Assembly: GCF_040869045.1 (NCBI RefSeq)
Contig: NC_090319.1
Span: 279,407,693-279,471,692 of the forward strand
DNA: 64,000 bases
Direction of reading: 5' to 3'
DNA from: Eurosta solidaginis
Taxonomy: Eukaryota > Arthropoda > Insecta > Diptera > Tephritidae
Position numbers and translations under genes: made by a program. This document shows positions 32,121-42,545 of the stretch, piece after piece. The notes under the pieces are model-generated. The model did not search any database, was not told the origin of the DNA, and worked only from the letters and a program-made list of their open reading frames with translations. Each line of letters opens with the position of its first letter. Position 1 is the stretch's first letter.

Positions 32121-32273
32121 ATCTTCAAAAGTTAATACCATTTTCCATTTCATTAACTTTTCTGTTGTTGATGCATCCGCTTTATCTTCTATCGGAGTAC
32201 CATGACCCAATATATTGGGTTCTTCATTTTCCGGAAATTGATGTGTGTCTGCAGCATGTTTGAGGCCTTCAAG
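32121..32273 (-). CDS. PAQR-family receptor, N-terminal cytosolic exon
   Basis: This exon is 153 bp (51 codons), phase 0 at both ends, with acceptor attgtag and donor GTAAGT (32115-32120). It encodes LEGLKHAADTH..., a charged region with no membrane span, ending KWKMVLTFED. Joined to the next exon it reads TFED-APDHLKFNPY, the usual position just ahead of the conserved PAQR core. The start codon exon is not found and should lie at higher coordinates. Confidence 0.78.
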
Positions 32274-32689
32274 CTACAATATATGGGAGAGAGAAAAAAT
32301 TATTTATACTAAAGATGTGATTATACAGACAAATGTTGCGAAAGAATTGCATAAATAAATACAAATTTGCAGTTTAAAAATAGCACTCAAATTTTCTAAA
32401 TAAACAATTTCGTGTGATATGCACACGTAATTGTTGCTCATCTACTTATATATGTGCGTATGTACATTAGACCGTGTCACTATACAAGTTGTAAATGTGC
32501 TCTCCGGACTCGAATATTTACTTAATTTTATCGACGTTTTCCTAAAACCGACACTCTTTATTCGAGCCATATATCAAAAATAGTGAAGGAATATAATCAA
32601 CTATCGTTAGTATGTCAATTTTTGGGTAAATAAATTACTATTATTTAACAGTGTAATACCAGGCTCGGTGCCTCGGGGCAGCTTGAGCG
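32274..32689. other. Intron sequence, nothing recognised
   Basis: This is AT-rich intron upstream of the N-terminal exon. No repeat or coding block is found. Confidence 0.35.
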
Positions 32690-33245
32690 CCGAACATATG
32701 GCTCTGGCTTTATCTATCGACCTGCCTCTCCTCTATCTAACCCTCTTGCTTTCTTATACCGTCACCACTCTTCATTTTCTGGCTTACCTTAATCGGCTTT
32801 TTCAATTACCCTATTCCTTCCCCTCTTCCGTAAATCTTCCCGCTTTTCATTTTACTTTTCCCGCTTAGCTCTTATCCAAGTCTAACTTTCACTATTACTC
32901 TTTATCTCATCGTTCTTCCATCACTCTTATTCTTACTTTTACTCTCACTCTTACTCCTTTTCTTTTTACTTTTCCGACTTCTCTCCAACTTCCTCTACTT
33001 TTCCTTCCCATTTCCTCTGTTTTTTCTTCTCTTTCATTTCATGTCGCCGTCTCTAATGTGAAGATACATATATCGAGTTTGGCTTTTTTCGCACATTACA
33101 TTACTAAGGTAGTAAAGAAGTAGCAAATTAGTACCAAACACTTTTCCTCCCTACTACTTTAAAATGCATAACCAGACTATGAAAGCCGTCAAATTTTTGT
33201 TGTTGTACACTACTGTTGTCACCTGTCTAGTTTTATTGCGTCATG
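32690..33245. mobile_element. hAT-like pyrimidine-rich element, right half only
   Basis: The sequence parallels 8650-9079: 'cctgcctctcctctatctaaccctc', then 'acattactaaggtag...agtaccaaa', then the terminus 'agttttattgcgtcatg' ending at 33245. The left half is missing, so the element is truncated. Confidence 0.6.
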
Positions 33246-33329
33246 GTGCCTGGTTATAAAAAAGAAAATTAAGTAAAGGAAAAATAGTTTCCAGAGCATA
33301 TTGACTGCTGAGTGGAAATCACCCACCAC

Positions 33330-33570
33330 GGCTATCGTTTTGAAAACGACCCATCTCAGAAAACTTTTGAATAACGCCCTTTTTCTGAATATGTTTTAAA
33401 AACGTCCTATCCCAGGATTTCAATACATTTTGGCGTTAGCTGGGGTGTTTATAATTCTGAGATAGGTCGTTCGTCAACCGAATTCTAGGATAAGGCGCTT
33501 TTAAAATAAATTCTAAGATCGGACGTTAATCAAAAGTTTTCTGAGATAGCGCATTTTTGAAACAGAACCC
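33330..33570. repeat. Dispersed 'gagatag' repeat, copy 1
   Basis: Blocks like 'aaaaacgtcctatcc', 'ggcgttagctggggtgtt' and 'ttctgagatag' recur in the same order at 42240-42545. The family contains short inverted units. Its class is unknown. Confidence 0.55.
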
Positions 33571-34578
33571 GAATTATATCGAGACCATTTTCGTTTCTGT
33601 TCGGGATCATGTAGGGAAAATTTTAAGACTAGTTATTCGATATTATTTCCGAACTTTTGAGAAACATTTGGGAATCAGTTTTATTCCTTGCCATTCTTTA
33701 CTAGATCTTGTTATATTTCGTTATGTTCTATTTTATTATGCAGTTTTACATTGTGCTTTTTAGGCCATCCCACCTACACAAGGTTGCTTTAATTTTGTTA
33801 TGTCATATTTAGGTATGTTTGATATTCTTTAATTTCTATATCGTCTTTATAAATTAAATGAAAGCCATACATCATTTGTTTTTCAAAAATTGGTATCTAT
33901 CCTATATATGTACATATGTATGTACGTAGAAAAATATTTGTGATAAATTGTTTGCTAATTATTATTATTTTAGTTTTGCTTATATCTGCAATATTGTTAA
34001 CAACAACTAATGTTTTAAATAGAAATGTGTAAATATGTAAACATACTATAAAAACACTTGCAAATATTTAATAGAATGCAGACTTAATTATAAAAAAAAT
34101 ATTTTTAACAAAAACAACATCAAATGCAACTTAAGATCTATGATCATACAGTCATCTTAAGGTGAGGCTAATGAAATATTGATTTATAAATTTTTATGTA
34201 CATATGTAAGTACATACCTACTTAATTAAAAATAACTAAAGTTATAACGTCATTTAAAAAATCTTTTATAAGAAACCCCCGAGTTAAGTATATAAATAGT
34301 TTTATGCATATGTATGTATGCATTATAAACATTCGACTATTTAAACAACTAGAATACACAATAAAATGAATTGTTGATGATTTGTTTACATTTCATAAAA
34401 TTGCATCCGCCTCTCATTGTGTCGTATAATGACGTATTTGCGTATTTGTCAATTGTGAAGTGTCGCTTATTTATTATGCAATACAGTAACAGCCATAAAT
34501 CATATGCGTCAGGCCAATATGTAATCATGCACTAAAGTAAGTTCATGCAACCCCATAGAAAAAACTTCAACATAGTTA
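33571..34578. other. AT-rich sequence, nothing recognised
   Basis: This stretch is very AT-rich, with 'catatgtatgtatg'-type microsatellite pieces. No gene or named repeat is seen. Confidence 0.4.
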
Positions 34579-34582
34579 ATAT

Positions 34583-35175
34583 TGTAACGAATTTACTGCA
34601 AATCCTCTTATTTGCCTTTTGCTAAGTTCGAATCACTAAACTGTTGAATAAATAACTCCAATATTAAATAATGGAAAAATGGCCTTTATTAAAGTACTTC
34701 ACAATAACACTTATACTTTGCCACTAGCTTGCTTAATAACCAAACTGACTGATAGCTTAACTGAAACTGATATATTGGCCGACAGATAGCGTGCTTAACT
34801 GAAACTGCTCTAGCGCCTCTACCGCTGGTGCTTTTATACTCTGTGATTTCCTCGTGGCATCTTCTAGGTGCTTCCTGAATTTACTTAATTGCCGCCATAT
34901 AATTATAACTACAGATGCACGTATATAGCTTCTCATATGCGTGTATTTTTGAGCGACACTTCCACAATTACAATTGCATACTTTTGAGAGCATCTCAGAT
35001 AAGATATCTGCATGTGTTTGTGCATCTCTTCTCTGCTGCGTGTACGTACATATGTGTAGACATAATGATTTAATCGTTTACGTACATACAAGTGTAGCAG
35101 CTTGCTTCATTGTTGTTGTGGCTTTATTTACTTAGTATCAGATTAGTGATGGGAGTGTCACTAATATTCGTCACA
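34583..35175 (-). repeat. Solo LTR, same family as 1060-4594
   Basis: The LTR is 593 bp from TGTAACGAAT to ATTCGTCACA, in reverse orientation. It is flanked by ATAT at 34579-34582 and 35176-35179. It includes the segment that the 3' LTR at 4121 has lost. No internal region is present, so it is the usual product of recombination between two LTRs. Confidence 0.85.
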
Positions 35176-35289
35176 ATATCATTCAAATATGAAAATATGA
35201 TCGTTCCAATATCACAAGTAATTGTTTTTAAGTATATTAGTTTTTGAGGAACAAGAAGATACCTATTAAGGTAATTCGGAAGTTGAAGA

Positions 35290-35350
35290 ATTTTCGCTAA
35301 GAAGGACCTAGACGGAGCCACGCTACCACCACACCACGACGGAAGCCATC
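35290..35350 (-). repeat. tRNA-like SINE head fragment
   Basis: The words 'cacgctaccaccacaccac' and 'gacggaagcc' match the minus-strand head of the SINE family. The body is absent. Confidence 0.5.
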
Positions 35351-35830
35351 TCTCGTGATATAATAGTAGTAAATCCATTTTCATCACTTCAATTGCCCTT
35401 AAGATTGTGGGGATTTTCAAACACCTAAATGTTTATATATTTTCAAGAAAGGAATATATTCAAAAGCGGATGTAGCAAAAATGAAAAATAGCAATAACGA
35501 CTCAAAAACTATTTTATTTAAATAATATTAGATAAAGTGCTGAAATAGTACTGAAATGGTCCCAACAAAAGTCCTGAAAAAATTTAGAAGTTTTAACGAA
35601 AACAACTCCGAAACAAACATTCCGTGACTTGCGATGGCTTTCGCAAATAAAATTATACGAAAGAGCCGAATTTAAACGTTTTGTTTTGGCTTTAAAACTA
35701 TGAATTGTAAATTAAGGTGGTCCTACAATCTCACCACGGCGTAAAATAATACAGAATAATTTTGGTCCCAATTGGAAAGGATTAAAAGGGGTCAACATTA
35801 TGATGACTTAAAAAATTAATATATAATTTC
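35351..35830. other. AT-rich sequence, nothing recognised
   Basis: No coding or repeat signal is seen before the transposon terminus at 35831. Confidence 0.35.
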
Positions 35831-35857
35831 GGTTATTTTATATAAGAGCTATTTGGC

Positions 35858-35862
35858 CGGTG
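35858..35862. repeat. Left target-site duplication CGGTG
   Basis: CGGTG lies directly left of the CACAGTG terminus and is repeated at 41655-41659. GC-rich 5-bp duplications are typical of Transib. Confidence 0.9.
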
Positions 35863-35902
35863 CACAGTGTTTCGTGTAGAACAAGCTAGCTGGACAAAAA
35901 CA
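35863..35902 (+). promoter_or_regulatory. Left transposon terminus with RSS-like heptamer and nonamer
   Basis: CACAGTG (35863-35869), a 24-bp spacer, then ACAAAAACA (35894-35902). The V(D)J signal is CACAGTG, 12 or 23 bp, ACAAAAACC, so the heptamer is exact and the nonamer has one mismatch. In the transposon this is the presumed transposase binding site. Confidence 0.75.
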
Positions 35903-36118
35903 AAGTTCTTATTCCAAGAAAAGTGTAATGAGAAATGAAAGAAAACAAACAAAATAACGGGATTTTTGCTTTTTTTTTGATATTTTTGCTCATATATATT
36001 GATTAATTGAAGTAAGAAGGCAGGAGTGGCCGTAAAATGCATTGATTAATTTGCAAAATTCTTGTTGAATATTAAGATTCATATTTCTTTTAAGTGAACA
36101 CTTTTACATAATTTTTTT

Positions 36119-36138
36119 GATGGATTCTAAGCTCGAAG
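36119..36138 (+). other. Possible transposase first exon
   Basis: An ATG followed by five codons (MDSKLE) runs into GTAAGT, a good splice donor, in the expected place near the left end. An acceptor-like 'aaatttag' occurs at about 36240-36249, but the following frame stops soon. This is speculative. Confidence 0.3.
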
Positions 36139-37779
36139 GTAAGTAAAATTTTTTAATAGTAATGCTTTCACAATAAGAGTATTTTCAATATATTTAACAT
36201 TCCGTTATTAAGAAGAAAAGGTATTTTTTCCCTATATTTTTAAATTTAGGGACAAAAAAGTTACATAAATCCGCGGACATCCGGGCTTAATTTTATATAT
36301 GTTATAGTCGCAAGTATTCTCTAATAGTCGAAAGAAAAAACCATTGCGAATTCTTTGCACATCTATTTTTAATTTTTTTATACTCAGTTGAGCAGAGCTC
36401 ACAGAGTATATTAAGTTTGATTGGATAACGGTTGGTTGTACATATATAAAGGAATCGAGATAGATATAGACTTCCATATATCAAAATAATCAGGATCGAA
36501 AAAAAATTTGATTGAGCCATGTCCGTCCGTCCGTCCGTTAACACGATAACTTGAGTAAATTTTGAGCTATCTTGATGAAATTTGGTATGTAGATTCCTGG
36601 GCACTCATCTCAGATCGCTATTTAAAATGAACGATATCGGACTATAACGACGCCCACTTTTTCGATATCGAAAATTTCGAAAAACCGAAAAAATGCGATA
36701 ATTCATTGCCAAAGGCAATTAAAGCGATGAAACTTGGCAGATGGGTTGACGTTATGACGCAGAATAGAAAATTAGTAAGATTTTGGACAATGGGCGTGGC
36801 ACCGCCCACTTTTACAAGAAGGTAATTTAAAAGTTTTGCAAGCTGTAATTTGGCAGTCGTTGAAGATATCATGATGAAATTTGGCAGGAACGCTGCTACT
36901 ATTATTATATATGTGCTAAATAAAAATTAGCAAAATTGGATGAAGAACACGCCCACTTTTTAAAAAAAAAAATTTTTTAATTCAAATTTTAACAAAAAAT
37001 TTAATATCTTTGCTGTATATAAGTAAATTAAGTCAAAATTCAACTCCTGTAATGATATGATGCAACAAAATACAAAAATAAAAGAAAATTTCAAAATGGG
37101 CGTGGCTCCCGCCATTTTCATTTAGTTTGTCTAGAATTCTTTTAATGCCATAAGTCGAACAAAAATTTACCAATCCTTCTCAAATTTGGTAGGTACATAG
37201 ATTCTATGACGGTAACTGTTCTCTGTGAAAATGGCCGAAATCGGTGGAAGTCACGCCCAGTTTTTATACACAGTCCACCGTCTGTCCTTCCTCTTGGCCG
37301 CTAACACAATAACTTGAGCAAAAACCGATATATCTTTACTAAACTTAGCCCACCTACTTATCTGAACTCACTTTATCTCGGTATAAAAAATAGCCGAAAT
37401 CCGACCATAACCACGCCCACTTTATCGATATCGAAAATTACGAAAAATGAAAAAAATGCCATAATTCTATACCAAATACGAAAAAAAGGATGAAACATGG
37501 TAACTGGATTGGTTTATTGACGCAAAATATAACTTTGGAAAAAATTTTGTAAAATGGGTGTGACACCTACCATATTAAGTAGTAGAAAATGAAAAAGTTC
37601 TACAAGGCAAAATCAACAGCCCTTGGAATCTTGGCAGGAATACTGTTAGTGGTATTGCATATATAAATAAATTAGCAGTACCCGACAGATGATTTTCTGG
37701 ATCACCTGGTCCACATTTTGGTCGATATCGCGAGAACACCTTCACATATACATCTAAGGGCCACTCGCTTTTAAAACCC

Positions 37780-39930
37780 TCATTAATACCTTTAATTTTA
37801 TATCCATATCGTACAAACACATTCTAGAGTCACCCCTGGCCCACCCTAATGGCGATATCTCGAAAAGGCGTCCACCTATAGACCTAATGCCCACTCCCTC
37901 TTAAAATGCTCAGTAACACCTTTCGTTTGATACCCATATCGTACAAACATTCTAGAGTCACCTCTGGCCCACCCTAATGGCGATATCTCGAAAAGGCGTC
38001 CACCTATAGACCTAATGTCCACTCCCTCTTAAAATGCTCAGTAACACCTTTCGTTTGATACCCATATCGTACAAACATTCTAGAGTCACCCCTGGCCCAC
38101 CCTATTGGCGATGTCTCGAAAAGGCCACCTATAGACCTAATGCCCACTCCCTCTTAAAATGCTCAGTAACACATTTCGTTTGATACCCATATCGTACAAA
38201 CATTCTAGAGTCCCCCTGGCCCACCCTAATGGCGATATCTCGAAAAGGCGTCCGTCCACCTATAGACCTAATGCCCACTCCCTCTTAAAATGCTCAGTCA
38301 CACCTTTCGTTTGATACCCATATCGTACAAACATTCTAGAGTCACCCTTGGTCCACCTTTATGGCGATATCTCGAAAAGGCGTCCACCTATAGACCTAAT
38401 GCCCACTCCCTCTTAAAATGCTCAGTAACACCTTTCGTTTGATACCCATATCGTACAAACATTCTAGAGTCACCCTTGGTCCACCTTTATGGCGATATCT
38501 CGAAAAGGCGTCCACATATAGAACTAAGGATTACTCCCTTTTAAAATACTCATTACCACCTTTCATTTGATACCCATATCGTACAAACACATTCTAGAGT
38601 CACCCCTGGCCCACCCTAATGGCGATATCTCGAAAAGGCGTCCACCTATAGACCTAATGCCCACTCCCTCTTAAAATGCTCAGTAACACCTTTCGTTTGA
38701 TACCCATATCGCACAAACATTATAGAGTCACCCCTGGCCCACACTAATGGCGATATCTCGAAAAGACGTCCACCTATAGACCTAATGCCCACTCCCTCTT
38801 AAAATGCTCAGTAACACCTTTCGTTTGATACCCATATCGTACAAACACATTCTAGAGTCACCCCTGGCCCACCCTAATGACGATATCTCGAAAAGGCGTC
38901 CACTTATAGACCTAATGCCCACTCCCTCTTAAAATGCTCAGTAACACCTTTCGTTTGATACCCATATCGTACAAACATTCTAGAGTCACCCTTGGTCCAC
39001 CTTTATGGCGATATATCGAAAAGGCGTCCACCTATAGAACTAAGGATTACTCCCTTTTAAGATACTCATTACCATCTTTCATTTGATACCCATATCATAC
39101 AAACAAATTCTAGAGTCACCCCTGGCCCACCCTAATGGCGACATTTCGAAAAGGCGTCCACCTATAGACCTATTGCCCACTCCCTCTTAAAATGCTCAGT
39201 AACACTTTTCGTTTTATACCCATATCGTACAAACATTCTAGAGTCACCCCTGGCCCACCCTAATAGCAATATCTCGAAAAGGCGTCCACCTATAGACCTA
39301 ATGCCCACTCCCTCTTAAAATGCTCAGTAACACCTTTCATTTGATTCCCATATCGTACAAACACATTCTAGAGACACCCCTGGTCCACCTTTATGGCGAT
39401 ATCTCGAAACGGCGGCCACCTATGGACTAAGGATCACTCCTTTTCAAAATACTCATTAACAGCTTTCCTTTGATACCCATATCGTACAAACATATTCTAG
39501 AGTCACCCCTGGTCCACCTTTATGGCGATTTCTCGAAAAGGCGTTCACCTATAGAACTAAAGCCCATTCCCTTTTAATATACTCATTACCACCTTTCATT
39601 TGATACCCATATCCTACAAACACATTCTAGAGTCACCCCTGGTCCACCTTAATGGCGATATCTCGAAAGGGCGTCCACCGATAGACCTAAGGCCCACTCC
39701 CTCTTAAAATGCTCAGTAACACCTTTCATTTGATACCCATATCGTACAAACAAATTCTAGAGTCAGCCCTGGTCCACCTTTATGGCGATATTCCTAAATG
39801 GCGTCCATCCATAGAACTATGGCCTACTCTCTCTTAAAATACTCTTTAATACCTTCCATTTGATACACATGTCATACAACCACATTCCAAGGTTACCCTA
39901 GGTTCATTTTCCTACATGGTGATTTTCCTT
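37780..39930. repeat. Minisatellite, about 17 units of 125-131 bp
   Basis: Each unit includes 'gatacccatatcgtacaaac', 'attctagagtcacccctgg', 'atggcgatatctcgaaaagg' and 'gtccacctatagac'. Two unit types exist. One has 'cctaatgcccactccctc' with 'gctcagtaacacc'; the other has 'aactaaggattactccc' with 'actcattaccacc'. The second type recurs at about 38481 and 38997, 516 bp or four units apart. It is not a CRISPR array: there are no short repeats with unique spacers. Confidence 0.9.
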
Positions 39931-39965
39931 ATTTTGTCTCCATAGCTCTCAACTGAGTATGTAAT

Positions 39966-39983
39966 GTTCGGTTACACCCGAAC
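39966..39983 (+). other. Terminal hairpin of complex repeat
   Basis: GTTCGG - TTACAC - CCGAAC forms a perfect 6-bp stem with a 6-base loop, 17 bases before the repeat's end. Matching hairpins occur at 413-430 (inverted) and 49992-50009. Confidence 0.7.
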
Positions 39984-40206
39984 TTAGCCTTCCTTACTTG
40001 TTTTTTTTGTAGATTTAGTTATCTCTACATATCAAATAGGATGTATGTACGTACCAGCTCCGACGAGATATTTTAACCTTTAAAGCTGATCTACAAACGG
40101 CAAAACCAATTCCCTGGTACAGGGAACAAACACGTAGCCATAAAACATACAAAAATAAACGCGCAAGGTCAACAAGATCACACCAAAAGCAAAAAGGCGA
40201 AGATCA

Positions 40207-40911
40207 TTGACTTCAACCTGCCACAACCTACCGCACCAGTCACCAAGGCATAAAAACAGGTACATACAATGGATTGATGAAGATAGACCAAAACCAGGTT
40301 TCGGCAATACCAATGACGGCAACACTGCTCGTAGGTTTTTCGAAAATTCTGAGGCTAGTGCTGAGATTACGGGATTGGATGTAACGCTCATCAAAAGATT
40401 CGACACTCTCCTTCGCGCATTTGCATCTGGGTTCAATATAAATATCCAAAAATTTTAAAAATTTGCGGTCGAGACTAAAAAACTATACATAGATCTTTAT
40501 CCATGGTTTAATATGCCTGTTACATTTCATAAATTCTTAGTGCATAGTACTGATATTATAAAATCAGCACTTTTACCTATTGGTCAACTTTCCGAGGAAG
40601 CACAGGAAGCCCGTAACAAAGATTTGAGACGATTCAGGGCTGATAACACACAAAAGCAGTCGCGTGAAGCCACGAATAGAGATCTTATGAATATGTTGCT
40701 TATAACATCGGATCCTTTAGTTAACAGTTTTAGGGAGATACCTAAGAAAAAATTTAAAAGTCTGACTTCAGAAGTCTTAAATTTACTGTCCCCCGATAAT
40801 GTTGAGGAGTCAATAAATACCCCAGTTGTTTCAAGCTTTCACAGTAGTGTTGCTGATGTTCATGACTATTCCACAAGTGACTCATCCAATGAAAGTGATG
40901 ATAGCGAATAA
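40207..40911 (+). pseudogene. Transib transposase, C-terminal part, one nonsense change
   Basis: One frame runs from 40207 to 40911, broken only by TAA at 40456-40458. It encodes RPKPGFGNTNDGNTARRFF, then ITGLDVTLIKRF, LYIDLYPWFNMP, HKFLVHSTDIIKSALLPIG, LSEEAQEARNKDLRRFR and LLITSDPLV. It ends in an acidic tail (about STSDSSNESDDSE). The EARNK block with its Glu (codon 40606-40608) corresponds to RAG1 Glu962 (NEASGNK), the third catalytic residue. The two catalytic Asp residues lie upstream in the family and are absent here. The protein would have cut and pasted the element. RAG1 and Transib share this RNase H-fold domain. Identification is from remembered family motifs. Confidence 0.8.
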
Positions 40912-41186
40912 TAACATAATTATAAAAGATAACCTACCCTATAACTTTTTGTTGGATCAGGTTTTATTCAATTTAAATCTATTGTCTTTTCTACTTTGTA
41001 TGATACTTTACTTTTAAGTTTTTGTAATAAGTAATTTTCACATAATTAATTCAATTATTTACATTATTATTATTATTATTGTAATTCACTTTTACATTCC
41101 TGACTGGTACTATAAAATAATTCTGTAAAAAATGTAGTGCCAGGATAAATACTCAAATAAATACAAAATATGTATGTACATATGTA
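40912..41186. other. Transib 3' non-coding region
   Basis: This AT-rich tail follows the transposase stop, with a short (tta/att) run near 41062-41080. No signal is recognised. Confidence 0.4.
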
Positions 41187-41484
41187 CAGTCACTCACATA
41201 AATAAGTAGACACCCCTTTTTGGATAATTCTTACAATTTTCGCTTTCGCAAATTTATTTTAACTAATTTCCCATAAGAAAATTTGTCACGATCTATAACA
41301 AAAACTAAATTATATTTAAAAATTTCGACGAATTTTCATAAAAAATTTTAATTTTTTTTCCGAATTTTTAGAATTTTTTAGAGTATTGAGATTTGTATTC
41401 CATTCAATTTAAGTACAATAAAGTAATATTCTTAAGTCCTTTAAATTTTTTTGGATCTATGTCACTTATTCACATGAGTTACTG
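41187..41484. mobile_element. Tc1/mariner-like MITE inside the Transib element
   Basis: The 298-bp element has ends CAGTCACTCACATAAATAAGT and, inverted, CAGTAACTCATGTGAATAAGT. It is flanked by TA at 41185-41186 and 41485-41486. No ORF is present. TA flanks and CAGT ends fit Tc1/mariner MITEs. Confidence 0.75.
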
Positions 41485-41614
41485 TATATGAAATAAGCAA
41501 ATGTATGCATATGAAGTAAAATTTTGGAAAAAAAAATAAAAAAAGAACATATGGCTGAAAAAAATGACGTAGTTGTAAAAAATGACTGCATATGAAACGG
41601 AAAATCTCATAAAA

Positions 41615-41654
41615 TAATTTTGTCCAGCTAGCTTGTTCTACACGAAACACTGTG
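41615..41654 (-). promoter_or_regulatory. Right transposon terminus with RSS-like heptamer
   Basis: Reading inward on the minus strand: CACAGTG (41648-41654), the same 24-bp spacer, then ACAAAATTA (41615-41623), a weaker nonamer match (6 of 9). Confidence 0.72.
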
Positions 41655-41659
41655 CGGTG
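41655..41659. repeat. Right target-site duplication CGGTG
   Basis: It is identical to 35858-35862. The empty site at 42061-42109 has a single CGGTG at this point. Confidence 0.9.
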
Positions 41660-42239
41660 GTTTTTAAGCGAAAAACTAAGTTTTCCTTTATCCTCCTACG
41701 CGTTTCGGTACATTTTGTACCTTCCTCAGGGAGATCTGTTTTTATTAATAACATAAAACGATTATTTGCAAAATAAACATTTTACATAACGTTGAGGATT
41801 TCACTTACATTACATTCAATTAAATTTAAAATGCATTCTTTTCGTTGCTCATCTCATCAAACTGTGTGCTTTTTGATTGCTGTGAAGTAAGCACAGTTGA
41901 TATTGTCTACGTCTACTTTGAAGTTCACACAGTCTTTTATTCTTTGTTGTATTCGCAAGCCCTCTAGTGTTAGCCTTTTCTTTTTTTTTGTTTTTCTTTC
42001 TATGTCCAATATACGCGCATTCAAAAATCAGCTGAGTGATTGTGTATTGATAGGTGTTGTGTTTTTCGCTTAAAAACCACCGGCCAAATAGCTCTTATAT
42101 AAAATAACCCAAACATAATAAACATTGGCTCATCAAACAACTGGATAAGTAATATATAATTTGTTTGATTTCCAATATCCAAAAACAATAAAACTTTAGT
42201 TAGCGATATCATATCGAATGCTGAGGGGAATATCACCCT

Positions 42240-42545
42240 ATCTCAGATGTCCTTTCCTGTGAATAACGCCTCATTTCAGAACTTCTTTCAAAAACGTCCT
42301 ATCATAAAACTTGTCTAAAGAACGCCCTATCTGAGCATTTGTTCCAAAAACCCTATATCTGAACTTAAATTCAATATATTTCGACATTAGCTGGGGCGTT
42401 AATGATACAACTCCTGAGATAGTGCCTTATTCAACCGAGTTTTAAGGTAAGGAGTTTTCGAAAAAAAATTCTGAAATATGTCGTTTTTGAAGAATATAGG
42501 ACGTTTACGAACTGTCATCCGAGATAGGCTCATTTTCCAATCAGC
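42240..42545. repeat. Dispersed 'gagatag' repeat, copy 2
   Basis: It shares 'caaaaacgtcctatc', 'gacattagctggggcgtt' and 'cctgagatag' with 33330-33570 in the same order. Confidence 0.55.

Larger units (their letters stand above)
36374..40000 (+). repeat. Complex repeat family, longest copy with minisatellite
   Basis: The left end is tactcagttgag (36381). Then come 'gtccgtccgtccgtccgtta' (36521-36540), alternating 'cgcccactttttcgatatcg'-type blocks, a minisatellite (37780-39930), the inverted word ctcaactgagta, a terminal hairpin (39966-39983) and the end 'ccttccttacttg'. It is non-coding. Other copies at 396, 30357 and 47764 are partial. The class is unknown. A short hairpin near the 3' end recalls Helitrons, but the end lacks CTRR. 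Confidence 0.75.
35863..41654 (+). mobile_element. Transib-type (RAG1-related) DNA transposon, decayed, with nested repeats
   Basis: The element spans 5,792 bp. The two ends are perfect inverted repeats over 37 bp, starting CACAGTGTTTCGTG and reaching CTGGACAAAA. It is flanked by 5-bp CGGTG duplications. Inside are the C-terminal third of a Transib transposase (40207-40911), a complex repeat copy (36374-40000) and a Tc1/mariner-like MITE (41187-41484). The terminal heptamer equals the recombination signal heptamer of vertebrate V(D)J recombination, which fits the accepted origin of RAG1 from Transib. The N-terminal and most catalytic parts of the transposase are missing. Confidence 0.87.
35831..42109. 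mobile_element. DNA transposon with 49-bp inverted ends, split by the Transib element
   Basis: The right end (42061-42109) is an uninterrupted 49-bp arm. Its reverse complement equals 35831-35862 plus 41660-41676, so the left arm was identical before a 5.8-kb insertion split it. The original element was about 480 bp, with no coding sequence and interior words such as 'cctcctacgcgtttcgg'. The outer target duplication and superfamily are not clear. Confidence 0.8.

Noticed and set aside
37780..39930. CRISPR array
   Set aside because: Units are 125-131 bp, continuous and similar along their whole length, with no unique spacers. It is a minisatellite in an animal genome.
40080..40436. Minus-strand 118-codon protein
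   Set aside because: It is the antisense shadow of the Transib transposase frame.
35863..41654. A true V(D)J-like recombination locus
   Set aside because: The ends are in transposon orientation with a target duplication and a transposase remnant. There are no receptor gene segments. It is a transposon, not a recombining locus.
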